64,000 bases of DNA. Origin: Janthinobacterium lividum. Its GTDB lineage: Bacteria > Pseudomonadota > Gammaproteobacteria > Burkholderiales > Burkholderiaceae_D. The stretch is taken from the NCBI RefSeq assembly GCF_023509035.1, contig NZ_CP075583.1, positions 2,728,001-2,792,000 on the forward strand, in the 5' to 3' direction. Of this stretch, positions 37,882 to 48,300 are shown one piece after another (position 1 is the stretch's first letter; each line of letters begins with the position of its first letter). The position numbers and the translations under genes are program-made. The notes beneath the pieces were generated by a model, which worked only from the letters and a program-made list of their open reading frames with translations, searched no databases and was not told the origin of the DNA.

Positions 37882-40800
37882 ATGTTTCTAAATTTCACGA
37901 AATTTGGATGGCTGCCTGCGCCTGTCCGTAGTGTTGATGTGTCCATTGCCCGCAGGGCCGCTACAGCGATTGTCAGGTACACGCGCTCGCCCTGGCTGAT
38001 GCGGCTGGCGGCGGCCTTGCTGTTTGCCTTGCTTTCCCTGTTTTCCCTTCAAGCCTCTGCCGCCAGTCAATGCCCGAGTCCGCGCAGCATCAGCGTGGTG
38101 GCGGGGCAAGAGTATTTCGAGGATTATTCCATTTCGGCTTGCTCCCCCTTCGGCCTGACGGGTACCCTGGTACCGCCGCAATACGGCACGCTGGAGGATT
38201 CGAACGTGACGAATGCCGTGCGCTACAGGAATACGAATCTCAGCGCGACCTCGGATACCTTCACCGTCAAGGACGATCTGGCGCAGCCCATCGTGTATAA
38301 CGTCACGATCACTTCCGCCGTCACGCTGACGCCTGCCACCGTGCCGACTGCAACGGTGGCCCAGGCTTATTCGGCGACGGCCTTGAGCGCGACGGGTGGC
38401 GCGGCGCCTTACACTTACGCGATCACTGCTGGCAGCCTGCCTGCAGGCATGAGCCTGTCTAGCGTCGGCAGCCTGTCTGGCACGCCGACGGCGGGAGGCA
38501 CGTTCAATTTCACCGTACGCGCCACGGACTCGCTGGCCGTCAATGGCTCGCGCGCTTACGCGCTGACTGTCAATGCACCGACGATCACCATTGCGCCGAC
38601 GATCATGCCGGCGATGACGGCCGGCGTCGCCTACAGCCAGGGCATCACCGCCGCGAACGGGACGGCCACCTATACCTATGCCATCACCGGCGGCAGCGTG
38701 CCCACGGGTCTGAGCCTGGCGCCGGACGGCACCCTGTCCGGTACGCCCACGGCAGCGGGGCCGTTTAACTTCACCGTTTCCGCGACCGACAGCAGCACCG
38801 GCAGCGGGCCATACACAGGTTCGCGCGCCTATTCCGTCACCGTGGCGGCGGGTGCGCCCGTTGCCGGCAATGTCAGCGCCAGCTTGGCCTACGGCAGCAG
38901 CGCCAATCCCATCAACCTGAGTCTGAGCGGCGGCGCGGCGACGTCGGTGGCCGTGGCGTCCGGCGCCTTGCATGGCACGGCGACGGCCAGCGGCACCAGC
39001 ATCGCCTATACGCCGACGGCAGGTTATGGCGGGCCAGACAGCTTTACCTACACGGCCACCAACGGTATCGGCACCTCGGCGCCGGCCACCGTGACGATCG
39101 TGGTCAATGCGCCGACCATCACGATTGCGCCACCCACCGTGCCGGCTGCCACAGTGGGTACGGCCTACAGCCAGAACGTGACCGCCGCGAACGGCTTCGC
39201 GCCGTACGGGTACGCGATCAGCGCCGGCGCCTTGCCCGCGGGACTGAGCCTATCCAGCGGCGGTGTGCTGTCGGGAACGCCGACGGCGGGCGGCGTCTTC
39301 AATTTTACCGTGCGCGCCACGGACAGTTCGACGGGCAGCGGGCCGTATTCGGGTGCGCGTGCCTACTCGATGACGGTCAATGCGCCAACGATCAGCATCA
39401 CGCCGACGGCCATGCCGACCATCACAGCCGGCGTCGCCTACAGCCAGAACATCACCGCCGGCGGTGGCACGGCCACCTACAGCTATGCCATCACCGGAGG
39501 CAGCGTGCCCACGGGCCTGAGCCTGGCGCCGGACGGCACCCTGTCCGGTACGCCGACGGCAGCGGGGCCATATAACTTCACCGTTACCGCGACCGACAGC
39601 AGCACCGGCAGCGGACCCTACACGGGGTCGCGCGCGTATTCTGTCACCGTGGCGGCGGGTGCACCCGTTGCCAACAATGTCAGCGCCACGGTGGCCTATG
39701 GCAGCAGCGCCAATCCGATCAGCCTGAACTTGAGCGGCGGCGCTGCGACGTCGGTGGCGGTGGCGTCCGGCGCCTTGCACGGCACGGCGACGGCCAGCGG
39801 CACCAGCATCAGCTATACGCCGACGGCAGGATACGGCGGCAGCGACAGCTTTACCTACACGGCGACCAACGGCCTCGGTACTTCGGCGCCGGCCACAGTG
39901 ACGATGACGGTCAGCGCGCCAAGCATCACAATTGCGCCATCCACCGTGCCTGCGGCAACCGCAGGTACGGCCTACAGCCAGAACGTGACCGCCGCGAACG
40001 GCATGGCGCCGTACACGTACACGATCACTGCTGGTGCCTTGCCTGCGGGCATGAGCCTGTCAAGCGGCGGTGTGCTGTCGGGCATGCCGACGGCAGGCGG
40101 CACCTTCAACTTTACCGTGCGCGCCACGGACAGTTCGGCGGGCAGCGGTCCGTATTCCGGTGCGCGCGCCTACGCGCTGACGGTGAATGCAGCGACGCTC
40201 AGCCTCGCGCCGACGACAATGCCGGTGATGACGGCCGGTGTCGCTTTCAGCCAGACCATCACCGCCACCGGTGGGACGGCAGCGTACAGCTATGCCGTCA
40301 CCGCTGGCAGCCTGCCGACGGGCCTGAGCCTGGCGGTGGACGGTACCTTGTCGGGCACGCCGACGGTCGCTGGCGCCTACAACTTTACCGTCAGCGCTTC
40401 CGACAGCAGCACTGGCGTAGGCGCTCCCTTCTCGGCCTCAGTCGCCTATTCCGGCACGGTGGCGGCCCCTGTCCTGACCCTGACGCCGTCCAGCCTGGCC
40501 GGCATCCGCGCCGGCGCCGCCTACAGCCAGCAGTTCACGGCCGCTGGCGGCATCGCGCCGTACGCGTATTCGGTCAGCAGCGGCACCTTGCCAAGCGGCC
40601 TTGTACTCAATGCGGCGACCGGCGTCGTCAGCGGCACGCCAACGGTGGCGGGCAGCTACAACTTCACCTTGCAAGCCGCGGACGCGCACCTGTTCACGGT
40701 GCAGCAAGCGTTGACCTTGCAGGTGAACCAGGCGCCGCCGCCGGTGCCCAATGAGACGGCGACCACCTCGTCCAACCAGGAAGTGAGCCTGACCATCGCT

Positions 40801-42801
40801 TCCACGGATGGCAGCCCGATCACGGATGTGACCATCGTCACGCCGCCGCAGCACGGGCGCGTCACGGTGGTGTCGAGCGGCGCGGCGGGGGGCGGCAGCG
40901 GCCGCGCTTTCAAGGTGACGTACGTGCCGAATGCCGACTACTTCGGTCCTGACGCCTTCAGCTATACGGCGACGGGTCCGGGCGGCACGTCTGCGCCGGC
41001 CACGGTCAGCCTGACGGTGGCGCCGCAGCCGGTGCCGGTGCCTGTCGCCAAGACGGCGACGGTACTGGCCGGCACGCCGGTGACCCTGCATGTGACGGAA
41101 GGTGCGACCGGCGGGCCGTTCACGGCAGTGGCGATTACCACGCAGCCCGCCAGCGGCACGGCGACGGTCAGCGGCATGGACATCGTCTACACGCCAGGCA
41201 TCAATACCAGCGGCGACATCAGCATCGGCTACACCGTGTCGAATGTGTTCGGCACCTCGGCGCCGGTGAAAGCGAGCATCAGTGTCAATCCGATGCCGCA
41301 GGTGGCCAGCCAGAGCGCCACGGTGGTGGCCGGCCTGACGGTGACGGTCGACCTGACGGCGGGTGCCACGGGCGGCCCGTTCACGGCAGCGAATGTGCTC
41401 AGCGTGGCGCCGGCGGAGGCGGGCAAGGCGGTGGTGCGCGACGTGGGCACGGCCGGCAAGCCATCGTACCAGCTGAGCTTTGCGGCCTCGGGCAAGTTTG
41501 CTGGCGCTGCGGTGGTGAGCTACACCCTGAGCAATGCCTTTGCCACCTCGAAGCCGGGCGTGGTCAACGTGACCGTGACGGCACGCCGCGACCCGTCGGT
41601 CGATCCGGAAGTGATCGGCCTGCAGGCGGCGCAAGCCGATGCGGCGCGGCGTTTCGCCAGCGCGCAGCTGTCGAACTTCACGCAGCGCCTGGAAAGCCTG
41701 CATGGCGACGGCTGGGGACGTTCCAGCTTTGGCCTGAGCCTGACGCCGCCGAACGACAGCGGCAACCCGACGGCGGCGCTGGCGCGCTGGCAGGAGCAGG
41801 AAGCGGACCGCGTGTTTGGCACGGCCGTGAAACCGTTCATGCGCAAGGCGGCCTTGCGCCAGCATGATGGCGGTTTCAGCAGTGACAAGACGGGCGGTGC
41901 GGACGTCAGCCAGGCCACGAATGGCTTGCCGGACATGCCGCAGAAGCCGGACACGCAGAAGCAGGCCTTGTCGCTGTGGCTGGGCGGTGCGGTCGACTTC
42001 GGTCAGCACTATGTGAATGGCCGCGACACGGGCTTCCGTTTCCGCACCAATGGCGTGAGCGTGGGCGGCGATTACCGCCTCAGCGACCTGGCCACCCTGG
42101 GCGTGGGCGCCGGCTTCAGCCATGACCGCAGCGACGTGGGCCAGAACGGCAGCCGCAGCACGGCCGACAGCGCCGTGGCGGCCGTGTATGGCAGCCTGCG
42201 TCCAAGCAAGGGCGTCTTCCTCGACGGCGTGCTCGGCTACGGTACCTTGCAGTACGACGCGTCGCGCTACTTGACCGATGGCAGCGGTTTCGCCACCGGT
42301 GAGCGCGACGGCAAGCAAGTGTTTGGCGCGGTGGTGGGCGGCATCGAGATGCGCCAGGAAACCTGGATGTGGTCGCCATATGGCCGCGTGGAACTGATGT
42401 CGGCCAAGCTCGATCCGTACACGGAAAAGGCGGCGGGCATCAACGCGCTGAGCTACTTCAAGCAAACCGTGCGTTCGCGCATCGGCGCGCTGGGCGTGCG
42501 GGCTGAGGGCATCTATGTGGGTGGCCTGGGCACGTGGTTCCCGCGTGCGCGACTCGAGTACCGCCACCAGTTCCAGGGCGCCGATGATGCGCGCCTGGCG
42601 TATGCCGACCTGGTGGCCGATGGCCCCGTGTACGTGATCCGCACGGTGCCACAGCAGACGGGCAACTGGGCGGCGGGTCTGGGCGTGAAGCTGCTGCTGT
42701 CGAATGGCATGACCATCACGCTGGACTACAACAGCAATCTGAACATCGATAGCGGACGTACTCAGTCGGTGATGTTCGGTATCGCCATGCCGCTCAAGTA
42801 G
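37882..42801 (+). CDS. Giant Ig-repeat autotransporter-like surface protein (copy 1)
   Basis: 1639 residues. An extended N-terminus with signal helix ends near residue 61 ('LFSLQASAASQ'). About nine putative-Ig (He_PIG-like) modules follow ('SLPAGMSLSSVGSLSGTPT' pattern), interleaved with cadherin-like modules ('AYGSSANPI...TPTAGYGGPDSFTYTATNG'). Three different Ig modules (about 965-1240) precede an alpha-helical linker ('AAQADAARRFASAQLSNFTQ'). A C-terminal autotransporter-type beta-barrel covers about 1365-1639. The last residue is Lys, not the usual aromatic. It is probably a surface adhesin threaded through its own barrel. From about residue 909 on it is almost identical to the second giant protein. 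Confidence 0.88.
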   Translation: MFLNFTKFGWLPAPVRSVDVSIARRAATAIVRYTRSPWLMRLAAALLFALLSLFSLQASAASQCPSPRSISVVAGQEYFEDYSISACSPFGLTGTLVPPQYGTLEDSNVTNAVRYRNTNLSATSDTFTVKDDLAQPIVYNVTITSAVTLTPATVPTATVAQAYSATALSATGGAAPYTYAITAGSLPAGMSLSSVGSLSGTPTAGGTFNFTVRATDSLAVNGSRAYALTVNAPTITIAPTIMPAMTAGVAYSQGITAANGTATYTYAITGGSVPTGLSLAPDGTLSGTPTAAGPFNFTVSATDSSTGSGPYTGSRAYSVTVAAGAPVAGNVSASLAYGSSANPINLSLSGGAATSVAVASGALHGTATASGTSIAYTPTAGYGGPDSFTYTATNGIGTSAPATVTIVVNAPTITIAPPTVPAATVGTAYSQNVTAANGFAPYGYAISAGALPAGLSLSSGGVLSGTPTAGGVFNFTVRATDSSTGSGPYSGARAYSMTVNAPTISITPTAMPTITAGVAYSQNITAGGGTATYSYAITGGSVPTGLSLAPDGTLSGTPTAAGPYNFTVTATDSSTGSGPYTGSRAYSVTVAAGAPVANNVSATVAYGSSANPISLNLSGGAATSVAVASGALHGTATASGTSISYTPTAGYGGSDSFTYTATNGLGTSAPATVTMTVSAPSITIAPSTVPAATAGTAYSQNVTAANGMAPYTYTITAGALPAGMSLSSGGVLSGMPTAGGTFNFTVRATDSSAGSGPYSGARAYALTVNAATLSLAPTTMPVMTAGVAFSQTITATGGTAAYSYAVTAGSLPTGLSLAVDGTLSGTPTVAGAYNFTVSASDSSTGVGAPFSASVAYSGTVAAPVLTLTPSSLAGIRAGAAYSQQFTAAGGIAPYAYSVSSGTLPSGLVLNAATGVVSGTPTVAGSYNFTLQAADAHLFTVQQALTLQVNQAPPPVPNETATTSSNQEVSLTIASTDGSPITDVTIVTPPQHGRVTVVSSGAAGGGSGRAFKVTYVPNADYFGPDAFSYTATGPGGTSAPATVSLTVAPQPVPVPVAKTATVLAGTPVTLHVTEGATGGPFTAVAITTQPASGTATVSGMDIVYTPGINTSGDISIGYTVSNVFGTSAPVKASISVNPMPQVASQSATVVAGLTVTVDLTAGATGGPFTAANVLSVAPAEAGKAVVRDVGTAGKPSYQLSFAASGKFAGAAVVSYTLSNAFATSKPGVVNVTVTARRDPSVDPEVIGLQAAQADAARRFASAQLSNFTQRLESLHGDGWGRSSFGLSLTPPNDSGNPTAALARWQEQEADRVFGTAVKPFMRKAALRQHDGGFSSDKTGGADVSQATNGLPDMPQKPDTQKQALSLWLGGAVDFGQHYVNGRDTGFRFRTNGVSVGGDYRLSDLATLGVGAGFSHDRSDVGQNGSRSTADSAVAAVYGSLRPSKGVFLDGVLGYGTLQYDASRYLTDGSGFATGERDGKQVFGAVVGGIEMRQETWMWSPYGRVELMSAKLDPYTEKAAGINALSYFKQTVRSRIGALGVRAEGIYVGGLGTWFPRARLEYRHQFQGADDARLAYADLVADGPVYVIRTVPQQTGNWAAGLGVKLLLSNGMTITLDYNSNLNIDSGRTQSVMFGIAMPLK
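40607..42801 (+). repeat. 2.2-kb direct repeat, copy 1
   Basis: The 3' 2195 bp of this gene recurs at 48828-51022 with a constant 8221-bp offset and no indel seen, differing at scattered single bases. It encodes the last Ig modules, the linker and the barrel. Confidence 0.92.
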
Positions 42802-42822
42802 GGCTGCCGATAAAGTGAGTAA

Positions 42823-42861
42823 CGCCGCGGGGGGGGAGCAGCTTGCTTCCGCCCCGCGGCG
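42823..42861 (+). terminator. GC-rich hairpin after giant gene 1
   Basis: CGCCGCGGGG pairs perfectly with CCCCGCGGCG (10 bp) around a 19-nt loop. It lies 21 bp past the stop and contains a run of nine Gs. There is no T-run. Confidence 0.55.
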
Positions 42862-42992
42862 CATATGGCCCCTGGAAAAGGGGCGGCGGTGACTGCCAGC
42901 TTGTCATGGAAAATGCCGTGCCGGAGCGGCTACGATTCCATTAGAATCAGACATCGTCTTCACCACACTGCTTACGAAATGGAATACCTGGA

Positions 42993-43286
42993 ATGATGAA
43001 TGTCCTGACCCTCGAACATTTTGCCGCGCGCGTCAACGAGACGTTTATTGCGGCCAGCGATGCGAATGCCGCCTTTGTCCTGAAGGAAGTGCGCCCGCTG
43101 CCGTCAGCGACCCTGGAGGGCATGCTGCGCCAGCCGTTCAGCCTGTTATTTCACAATAGCTCGCCCATCCTGTTCAGCCAGAAGATTTTCCAGATGCAGC
43201 ATGCAGCGTTTGGCGAGGTTGGGATATTCCTGGTGCCGGTGGCGCGTGACAGTGACGGCTTCCTGTATCAGGCCGTGTTCAACTGA
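42993..43286 (+). CDS. DUF6916-like small protein
   Basis: 97 residues. The pattern 'LTLEHFAARVNETFIA', 'FVLKEVRPLP', 'PFSLLFHN', 'ILFSQKIFQMQHAAFGEVGIFLVPVARDSDGFLYQAVF' matches a small domain (DUF6916, from memory) that commonly neighbours tail-collar genes. There is no signal peptide. It faces the three collar genes convergently, 82 bp from their last stop. Function unknown. ATG 42996 is an equally possible start. Confidence 0.7.
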   Translation: MMNVLTLEHFAARVNETFIAASDANAAFVLKEVRPLPSATLEGMLRQPFSLLFHNSSPILFSQKIFQMQHAAFGEVGIFLVPVARDSDGFLYQAVFN

Positions 43287-43368
43287 TAACACGGTTGAGC
43301 ATGGCGCTGGCGAGCTTGCCAGCCAGGGCGGCGCTGCGATGGCGCCGCCCTGTGTGTGGTTTCAGATA

Positions 43369-43902
43369 TTAATTAAACGCAGGAAACTCGCCTTGCAGGG
43401 CGATGCAGAAATTCAGCGCCAGCATCGGCTGGCGGTTTTCGTGCGCCTGCCCGCCGCCGACAGGCAAGATTGCCGCTGGCGACAAGGTGGTGTTCGGCGC
43501 GGCCGCCGGGGCGAAGGCGGACGTGCCCAGGATGGTGGTTAAGCCATCGCCAGCCAGCGGCACATTGTGCTGCAGGTTGGCGTCGGGTTGGCGGCGTATG
43601 GTGAGCGCATGCGTGTGATTGGGGATTTGCGTCACGTCCACGGTAGCGGTGTTGCTGCCAAACGTTTCACCCACGATGCGGTTGCTCAGGCCCGATCCCT
43701 GCCCTTGGCCGCAGGGCGCGCGCCCCGTAAAGTTGGGCAGCTGGAAAGTAGTGGTGCCATTGCCGCCATACTGCGTGCCGATCAGGGAAAACAGGGCGGA
43801 GAATTGCTGTATTTGCAGGGTGGCGCCATTACAGCTTGCCCACCCGGCGGGTGTGAAATTGAAACCAAAAATTTGTATTTCGCCAATGTATGGTGATGAC
43901 AC
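43369..43902 (-). CDS. Phage-tail-collar domain protein (MdpB-like), paralogue 3
   Basis: 177 residues. The N-terminal tail-collar domain is 'PYIGEIQIFGFNFTPAGWASCNG', 'FSLIGTQYGGNGTTTFQLPNFTGRAP'. The His-containing 'IPNHTHAL' precedes the variable centre, and the C-terminus reads 'ENRQPMLALNFCIALQGEFPAFN'. Proteins of this type ('microcystin-dependent protein', 'tail fiber protein') occur in non-phage loci across proteobacteria; their role is unclear. No signal peptide. It is last of three tandem genes on this strand, 79 bp after its neighbour. Confidence 0.88.
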   Translation of the reverse strand: MSSPYIGEIQIFGFNFTPAGWASCNGATLQIQQFSALFSLIGTQYGGNGTTTFQLPNFTGRAPCGQGQGSGLSNRIVGETFGSNTATVDVTQIPNHTHALTIRRQPDANLQHNVPLAGDGLTTILGTSAFAPAAAPNTTLSPAAILPVGGGQAHENRQPMLALNFCIALQGEFPAFN

Positions 43903-43981
43903 GGTAGGTTCTCCTGGTCAGTTTTGAAGGCAGCGCCCGCGCGCGATGGCGAACAGCCTGCGTGCTGTGAGTCGGTATTTG

Positions 43982-44515
43982 TTATTGCTGGCTTGGGAAA
44001 ATACCTGCCCAGGCGATGCAGAATGAAGCCGTCAGGGTGGGCATCGTATTCTCGTGCGGCAAGCTGCCACCGGTGCCGCTGATCGATGCTGGCGCCAGCG
44101 CGTAGGCGGTCAAGCCATTCAAATTGCTGGTGTACATCTTGTCATTTTTAGCCGGGGCGGCCAGCAGCGTGGTGTTACCCGGTACGGACGCCGTTGCCGT
44201 TGTCGTGCTCACATTGTAGCCGTGCGTATGTTGCGGTATCTGCGCTTCCAGCAAGCTGACCTGTTCACTGCCGCCACCTTGCCCCAGGACTTTGTTCGTC
44301 AAGCCGGGACCGGTGCCCTGGTGCACAGGCACCTGGCCACGCAAGTCTGGCAGGCCGAAGGTATTGACGCCGTCGCCACCGAAGGTGGTGCCTAGCAACG
44401 TGTACAGGACTTCGTTATTGGCGATCGATTGCAGGCTGCCGTCGCAGGCGAACCAGCCTTGCGGAATACGTGCAAAAGAGAACAGGCGAATTTCGCCGAC
44501 ATAGGGTGTGCTCAT
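43982..44515 (-). CDS. Phage-tail-collar domain protein, paralogue 2
   Basis: 177 residues, the same length as both neighbours. Collar motifs are 'PYVGEIRLFSFARIPQGWFACDG', 'TLLGTTFGGDGVNTFGLPDLRGQVP', 'IPQHTHGYNV' and the ending 'ENTMPTLTASFCIAWAGIFPSQ'. The central loop (about residues 105-145) is unlike the other two copies, as expected for a variable binding face. It is 30 bp downstream of paralogue 1, almost certainly on the same mRNA. Confidence 0.88.
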   Translation of the reverse strand: MSTPYVGEIRLFSFARIPQGWFACDGSLQSIANNEVLYTLLGTTFGGDGVNTFGLPDLRGQVPVHQGTGPGLTNKVLGQGGGSEQVSLLEAQIPQHTHGYNVSTTTATASVPGNTTLLAAPAKNDKMYTSNLNGLTAYALAPASISGTGGSLPHENTMPTLTASFCIAWAGIFPSQQ

Positions 44516-44545
44516 ATCTATGCTCCGTAGAGAGTGGCAGGCAAA

Positions 44546-45079
44546 TTAATTGCGCGATGGGAAAATACCGTTGAGGGCGATATTGAAATTGAGAACACGG
44601 AAGGGTTGCATATTGTTGTGTGCCTGGTTCCCGCCTGTCGCGGCCAGGGTCTGGCTGGATAGCGTCACCTGTGCGCCCGCCACAGCAGGCTCGTAGATGG
44701 CTTCCGCCCCGCTCCCGCTGTACAGGGCGTTGACGGGGTTTTTCAGGGTGCCGGCCGTCGTCAGCGCGTTCGCCGTATGGCCATGGGCAGGGAGATTAGT
44801 CGATAGCAAGGTAATAGCTTCCGCGCCAGCGCGCGTACCTTGAATGTAGGGGGGCTGCCAGCTGCCATCTACCGATGAGCCAGAATGCACGGGCGTGCTA
44901 CCTTGCAAGTTAGGCAAGGCGAAGGTGGTAGAACCATTGCCTCCATACATAGTACCCAGTAGTGCAAATAGCGCCTGATTCTGGTTTATAGGCAGTAATT
45001 GCCCGTTACATGCCGCAAAACCACGCGGCACAAAACCAAAACCACTCATCATGATTTGTCCAAGATAAACATCAGCCAT
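44546..45079 (-). CDS. Phage-tail-collar domain protein, paralogue 1
   Basis: 177 residues, first gene of the three. It reads 'DVYLGQIMMSGFGFVPRGFAACNG', 'ALLGTMYGGNGSTTFALPNLQGSTP', 'LPAHGHTANALTTAGTL', ending 'NNMQPFRVLNFNIALNGIFPSRN'. The His in the mid motif (HGH rather than HTH) differs from its paralogues. A GGAGAAAAGAGATGG leader precedes ATG 45079. The 243-bp gap to the second giant gene holds both divergent promoters and is AT-rich. Confidence 0.88.
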   Translation of the reverse strand: MADVYLGQIMMSGFGFVPRGFAACNGQLLPINQNQALFALLGTMYGGNGSTTFALPNLQGSTPVHSGSSVDGSWQPPYIQGTRAGAEAITLLSTNLPAHGHTANALTTAGTLKNPVNALYSGSGAEAIYEPAVAGAQVTLSSQTLAATGGNQAHNNMQPFRVLNFNIALNGIFPSRN

Positions 45080-45322
45080 CTCTTTTCTCCCACGGTTAGA
45101 AAGTTATTTCATGACAATATGGCAATGCATTCCATAGGGCATGATTATTGTTATTCAGGAAACCTTTTTTGGAGTTGCATTATTAGCTACTCAGAGTAGC
45201 ATACGTTGTCATATGGCAAGCGTCAACACATGTTGGCACTCAGAGAACGCCCATTTTCAGCGCTGCGCCTGGCTTGGATTCATCCCCCAAATTGCTTAAA
45301 AAACCTCTGTACTGGAGACACT

Positions 45323-48300
45323 ATGTTGCAAATTTGCAACGGCATTGCTGGTCGTTTCGTATCGGCACTTTCTATCCTTTTATTTGCCGCACAGCGGCGG
45401 CGCGGAGCCAGCCTGCGGGAAGGCGAGCCTGATCGACGGCGTCGTTTCCCCCGGCTGTTTGCCTGGCTATGCGCGCTCATGCTGGCGATGGGGATGAATC
45501 CAGCACAGGCGGCCTGTCCAACCACGATGAGTTTCACGGTGGCCGCAGGCGGCTCGCACACCATCGATTTGAATTTCTGTTCGCTCTTTGGCTTGACCAG
45601 GCTGGACCCGGCGCCCTTGCACGGCGACATCCCTGGCGTCGTCAACGATGACGACAATATCGTCACGTATACGAACGATGGCCTCGGTGACCTGTCCGAT
45701 ACCTTCACGCTGTATGACGATAGTGCAAACCCCATCGTCTTCACCGTGACCGTCTTGCCGATATCGAGCCCCATCACCGTCTCGCCAACCACCTTGCCGA
45801 CTCCCGTGATTGGCCAGCCTTACAACGTAACCATGACGGCTACCGGCGGCGTCGGCCCCTACACGTACTCTCCTGCTTCGGGTACCTTGCCCGCTGGCCT
45901 GAGCTTTTCAAATGGCGTGTTTTCGGGCGTGCCCACTGCCACGGGTAATATCAGCTTTGGCGTCACTGTGACCGATTCGACCGTGCCCACTGCCTTCACT
46001 ACGACCAAGAATTATTCCGGCGCGATCGCCGTGCCGACGCTGTCCCTGGTGCCGGGGACTCCGCCAACGGGCGCCATTTCCCAGCCCTATAGCTTCCAGT
46101 TCAATGCCACCGGCGGGACCGCGCCATATTCGTATTCGGTGCAGGTAGGCTTGGGCACGCTGCCAGCCGGCCTGAGCCTGTCGTCCAGCGGCTTGCTGTC
46201 AGGTACCCCTTCCGCTCTGGGCAACTCCACTTTTTCGGTCAAGATCCAGGACAGCACCGGCGGCGGTGGGCCGTATGCCAATGCACAGAATGTCACCATG
46301 ACGATCGCAGCGGTGCCAGCCCCTACCGTGACGAGCATTTCGCCGACGGCGGGCCCCACCGGCGGCGGTACCAGCGTCATCATTACAGGGACCAATTTGA
46401 CGGGCGCTACGGCCGTGAAGTTTGGCGCCACCAACGCCACCGGCTTTACCGTCAACAGCGCCACGCAGATCACGGCGACAGCGCCGGCCGGCAGTGCCGG
46501 CACTGTGGACGTGACCGTCACGACGGCCGGCGGCAACAGCGCCACCAGCGCGGCGGATCAATATACCTATGTGGGTGCGCCGACGGTCAGCAGCCTGTCT
46601 CCCACTGCGGGCCCGACGGGCGGCGGCACTTCCGTCATCATCACCGGTACGCGCTTTACGGGTGCAACGGCGGTGACCTTCGGCGCCACGGCGGCCACCG
46701 GCTTTACGGTCAACAGCGCCACGCAGATCACGGCGACGGCACCGGCCGGTACGGGCACAGTCGATGTGCGCGTCACCACGACGGGGGGCACCAGCGCCAC
46801 CAGCGCGGCGGACCAGTACACCTTTGTGGCGGTACCGACGGTGACGAGCATTTCGCCCACGGCCGGCCCGGCCACTGGCGGCAGCACCGTCACCATCACA
46901 GGCACGGGTTTTAGCAGCACCACGGCGGTGACGTTCGGCGCCACGGCGGCGACCGGTTTCACGGTCAACAGCGCCACGCAGATCACGGCGACGGCGCCGG
47001 CCGGTACGGGTACGGTGGACGTGCGCGTCACCACGCCAGGCGGCACCAGCGGCACCAGCGCTGCCGATCAATTTACCTACGTGGCACGGCCCGTGGTGAG
47101 CAGCATTTCGCCCACTTCAGGCCCTACCGCCGGCGGTGCCACAGTCATCATCACCGGCTCGAATTTTAGCGGTGCGACAGCCGTGACGTTCGGCGCCACG
47201 GCGGCCACCGGCTACACCGTCAACAGCGCCACGCAGATCACGGCGACGGCGCCGGCAGGCAGCGCTGGCACTATCGACGTGCGCGTGACCACGGCGGGCG
47301 GCACCAGCAACACCGGCGTGGCCGATCAATTCACTTATTTCGCTGCACCGGTTGCCGGCGCCGTCAGCGCCACGGTGGCTTATGGCAGCAGCGCCAATCC
47401 GATCACCCTGAACTTGAGCGGCGGCGCGGCGACCTCGGTGGCCGTCGCCTCCGGCGCCTCGCACGGCACGGCAACGGCCAGCGGCACCAGCATCACCTAT
47501 ACGCCGACGGCAGGCTACGGCGGGCCAGACAGCTTTACCTACACGGCCAGCAACGGCGCTGGCACCTCTGCGCCGGCCACCGTGACGATTACGGTCAGCG
47601 GGCCCACCATCACGCTTGCGCCAAGTACCGTTCCTGCGGCAACTGTGGGGGCGGCCTACAGCCAGAACGTGAGCGCAGCGAATGGCGCCGCGCCATACAC
47701 CTACGCCATCACCGCTGGCGCCTTGCCGGCCGGCCTTAGCCTGTCCAGCGGCGGTCTGTTGTCGGGCACGCCGACGGCGGGCGGCGTCTTCAACTTTACC
47801 GTGCGCGCCACGGACAGTTCGACGGGCAGCGGTCCGTATTCCGGTGCGCGCGCCTACTCGATGACGGTCAATGCGCCAACGATCAGCATTACGCCGACGG
47901 TCTTGCCGGCCATGACTTCCGGCGTGGCCTACAGCCAGGGCATCACCGCCGCCGGCGGTACGGCAGCGTACAGCTATGCCGTCACTGCCGGCAGCGTGCC
48001 GACGGGCCTGAGCCTGGCGGCGGACGGCACCCTGTCCGGCACACCCACGGCGGTTGGCGGGTACAGTTTTACCGTCACTGCGACCGACAGCAGCACCGGC
48101 AGCGGCCCATACACGGGCGCGCGCGCCTATTCCAGCAGCGTGGGGATCGCCGTGCCCGTTGCCGGCGCTGTCAGCGCCACGGTGGCTTACGGCAGCAGCG
48201 TCAACCCGATCACCCTGAACCTGAGCGGCGGCGCGGCAACATCCGTGGCCGTAGCCTCTGGCGCATCGCACGGTACGGCGACGGCCAGCGGCACCAGCAT

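Noticed and set aside
40438..42864. 808-codon open frame on the minus strand across giant gene 1, and a matching one at 48437-50788
   Set aside because: Its composition is His/Arg/Ala-rich nonsense with no family motif, as expected from the antisense of a GC-rich repetitive gene. The plus-strand frame has clear Ig and barrel domains.
42993..45079. Prophage fragment because of three tail-collar genes
   Set aside because: No other structural, lysis, replication or integration gene is present, and the genes sit between two chromosomal-style surface protein genes.
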